Assembly: GCA_001780385.1 (NCBI GenBank)
Contig: MFGW01000042.1
Coordinates: forward strand, 46,880 to 52,977
DNA: 6,098 nucleotides
From: Candidatus Fischerbacteria bacterium RBG_13_37_8
Lineage (GTDB): Bacteria; Acidobacteriota; HRBIN11; MFGW01
Direction of reading: 5' to 3'
The notes beneath the pieces were generated by a model. It was not told the origin of the DNA and made no database searches. It worked only from the letters and a program-made list of their open reading frames with translations. Positions 6,001-6,098 of the stretch are shown here, piece by piece (positions within the stretch are counted from its first letter, which is position 1; the number at the start of each line of letters is the position of its first letter). A program made the translations under genes and the position numbers.

Positions 6001-6098
6001 CAGCGGTACCGCTACCGGGTACACCGATCGATCCCTGCGAAACATCTTTATGAATTTCATAATCTGATGATGCTGGAATGCCGGTGCCTTGAATAACA
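3068..6098 (-). CDS. giant extracellular repeat protein with CARDB-like and beta-sandwich domains, C-terminal part (runs off right edge)
   Basis: The frame is open from the TGA at 3070-3068 to the right edge, so 1009 residues are visible and the true N-terminus, including any signal peptide, lies outside. The Met at 5989 is not the start: the 36 codons before it continue the repeat (GTGIPASSDYEIHK aligns with GTNVPGNSNYAIHK in unit 3). Each 373-residue unit, counted from its first visible residue, runs as follows: the end of a beta-sandwich domain (1-36); a second sandwich, perhaps pre-peptidase C-like (about 38-136, with GGDIGIALI and IYKPD); a CARDB-like domain (about 140-268, WTAP.VPR, a Cys pair CTxNxC, GGRHTLG, ESNExDN); and the first part of the next sandwich (about 280-373, APPDRDS, NCDG, WGAVG, TWWAG). 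After two units and part of a third comes a different domain (882-1009) with LLLNWGASCD, YYLIVP and a terminal CP. Composition (Asn, Thr, Ser, Gly, Tyr; few Lys; paired Cys) points to export. It is probably a surface or secreted adhesion or scaffold protein. I see no catalytic motif and no sorting signal. Confidence 0.85.
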   Translation of the reverse strand, partial: VIQGTGIPASSDYEIHKDVSQGSIGVPGSGTAGNIPMIGVVSIEEIYVDSGDLGTMYRITVTPDGGDIGIALINETAEYFKLSDAYPGTQVNNEGIDAAEFFDIQFLTAGFYGLLIYKPDYTQGSNSIDYEIDISIAPSNLTWYWHADWTAPVVPRDAGGCTINNCLVSATLPGWAGTTYVNSTSTNEGPLAVNTPFQVRYMLDDVTLEEVTFASLPIGGMALDSNNTLAGTVKGGRHTLGMFVDANNNYSESNETDNTFYRQYVWSPYLLVNYTPYTTTAPPDRDSIGYISFNCDGYEFDVQPDDGAFYWGAVGVLPVDSAADYMIRLFDDYTGSTVGFSTSVLTSNNTGAGGIEVVGVNRNATGTATWWAGMTQGASTPSNSNYSIHKDLSELAISVPSSGNTGNIPVNGSVAIEEINAGAGDLGMNWTVTVTPAGGDIGIALIDGQVWANFSIADAMPGTNVNINGANQAESFTITFPASGYYGLIIYKPDSSQRANSIDYTIDISLTPSNLRPYTHAGWTAPAVPRSSGDCTQNDCVVSAILSGWFGETYMNSTTLNDGPNNISSQFSVRYTIDDITFKETPFAGLVAGGTAFDLNLSSGLFKGGRHTLGFIADAYNQYAESNESDNTSYNQYIWSPLTLDIDIPVTSSAPPDRDSTGYTMYNCDGFEFSVVPDDGQSNWGAVGLLPFASSANYDLRLHNDYSGSVAGFAIPVIASDSNPAGAVEIIGINRHNTAASTWWAGVIQGTNVPGNSNYAIHKSDSGAPVQVPSTGTSGIIGVNGVVAIEEIDVQAGDLGISYAFTVTPAGGDIGIALIDQSVQYFKLADAMPGTLVNAGGVDQAETFNITFATAGYYALLIYKPNSTQLSNSISYVLNITAGGTGGVAETPDGNVIPGIPLTISKSGTTQLLLNWGASCDETPGTTHYSIYYGSIAILASGTYSHVPQLCDSGTDMSEIINDDPTDNFYYLIVPFETTEEGGYGFDSAGIPRPASTNACLAQNRIDCP
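3455..3859 (-). repeat. 373-residue coding repeat, unit 3, truncated at the C-terminal domain
   Basis: Starts at VIQG and follows the unit pattern for about 135 residues (IHK, VAIEEI, GDLG, GGDIGIALI, IYKP, SISYVLNIT). It stops where the CARDB-like domain would begin; the distinct C-terminal domain replaces the rest. GGDIGIALI is again exactly 373 residues after the copy in unit 2. Confidence 0.8.
3860..4978 (-). repeat. 373-residue coding repeat, unit 2
   Basis: A complete unit, from MTQG to the residue before the next VIQG. Landmarks GGDIGIALI, GGRHTLG, APPDRDS and TWWAG each lie exactly 373 residues from their counterparts in unit 1. It has one extra residue after GGDIGIALI (DGQVWANF against NETAEYF) and one fewer just before KGGRHTLG. 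Confidence 0.85.
4979..6097 (-). repeat. 373-residue coding repeat, unit 1 of the visible part
   Basis: This first visible unit runs from VIQG at the window edge to the residue before MTQG. It is cut out of an array that continues beyond the edge. Against unit 2 it is about 55 percent identical over some 110 residues around APPDRDS to IHK, aligned by eye. It differs in length only by two single-residue indels that cancel out. Confidence 0.85.

Noticed and set aside
3068..6098. The repeat array as a CRISPR or non-coding tandem repeat
   Set aside because: The period is 1119 bp, the repeats diverge strongly at DNA level and they keep an open reading frame; this is protein domain repetition.
1..6098. 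tRNA, rRNA, CRISPR arrays, riboswitches or insertion-sequence ends
   Set aside because: None could be recognised by reading either strand; a covariance-model search was not possible here.

Overview
The window looks like a bacterial chromosome fragment that is moderately AT-rich between genes. Bacterial origin is suggested by a promoter of consensus sigma-70 type (TTGACA, 17-base spacer, TATATT) in front of the ArsR-type gene, by a strong Shine-Dalgarno sequence in front of the small Cys-rich gene, and by a giant CARDB-type exported repeat protein. The C-terminal domain of that protein resembles ones I associate with secreted proteins of Acidobacteriota, Eisenbacteria and similar Gram-negative phyla. 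The phylum is inference only; there is no rRNA or other marker here.

Layout from left to right. (1) Positions 1-552, minus strand: the N-terminal 184 residues of an SNF2/RapA-type helicase running off the left edge, with its own candidate promoter. (2) Positions 553-922: a divergent intergenic region with promoter-like sites on both sides and short open stretches that may be the eroded remains of a minus-strand gene. (3) Positions 923-2053, plus strand: an alpha/beta hydrolase of about 376 residues with an apparently intact Ser-Asp-His triad. (4) Positions 2054-2207: a convergent intergenic region with a GC-rich hairpin that probably terminates transcription. (5) Positions 2208-2896, minus strand: a two-gene unit, a winged-helix ArsR-type regulator followed by a 66-residue Cys-rich protein. 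Each gene is preceded by a copy of the same 24-base near-palindrome, and both proteins have a Cys cluster followed by a similar short coiled coil. (6) Positions 2994-3052: a long inverted repeat between the ArsR promoter and the next gene. (7) Positions 3068-6098, minus strand: the C-terminal 1009 residues of a very large extracellular repeat protein, open at the right edge. It is built from units of 373 residues (1119 bp) and capped by a different C-terminal domain.

How the genes work together. The ArsR-type gene and the small Cys-rich gene are very probably one autoregulated metal- or thiol-responsive unit. I see no functional link between this unit, the hydrolase and the giant protein. The helicase is the first gene of a transcription unit whose remainder lies outside the window; proteins of its type are often found in restriction or phage-defence loci, but nothing visible here proves that. 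The observations most worth a second look are the paired operators with the shared Cys/coiled-coil module, and the very regular 373-residue composite repeat.
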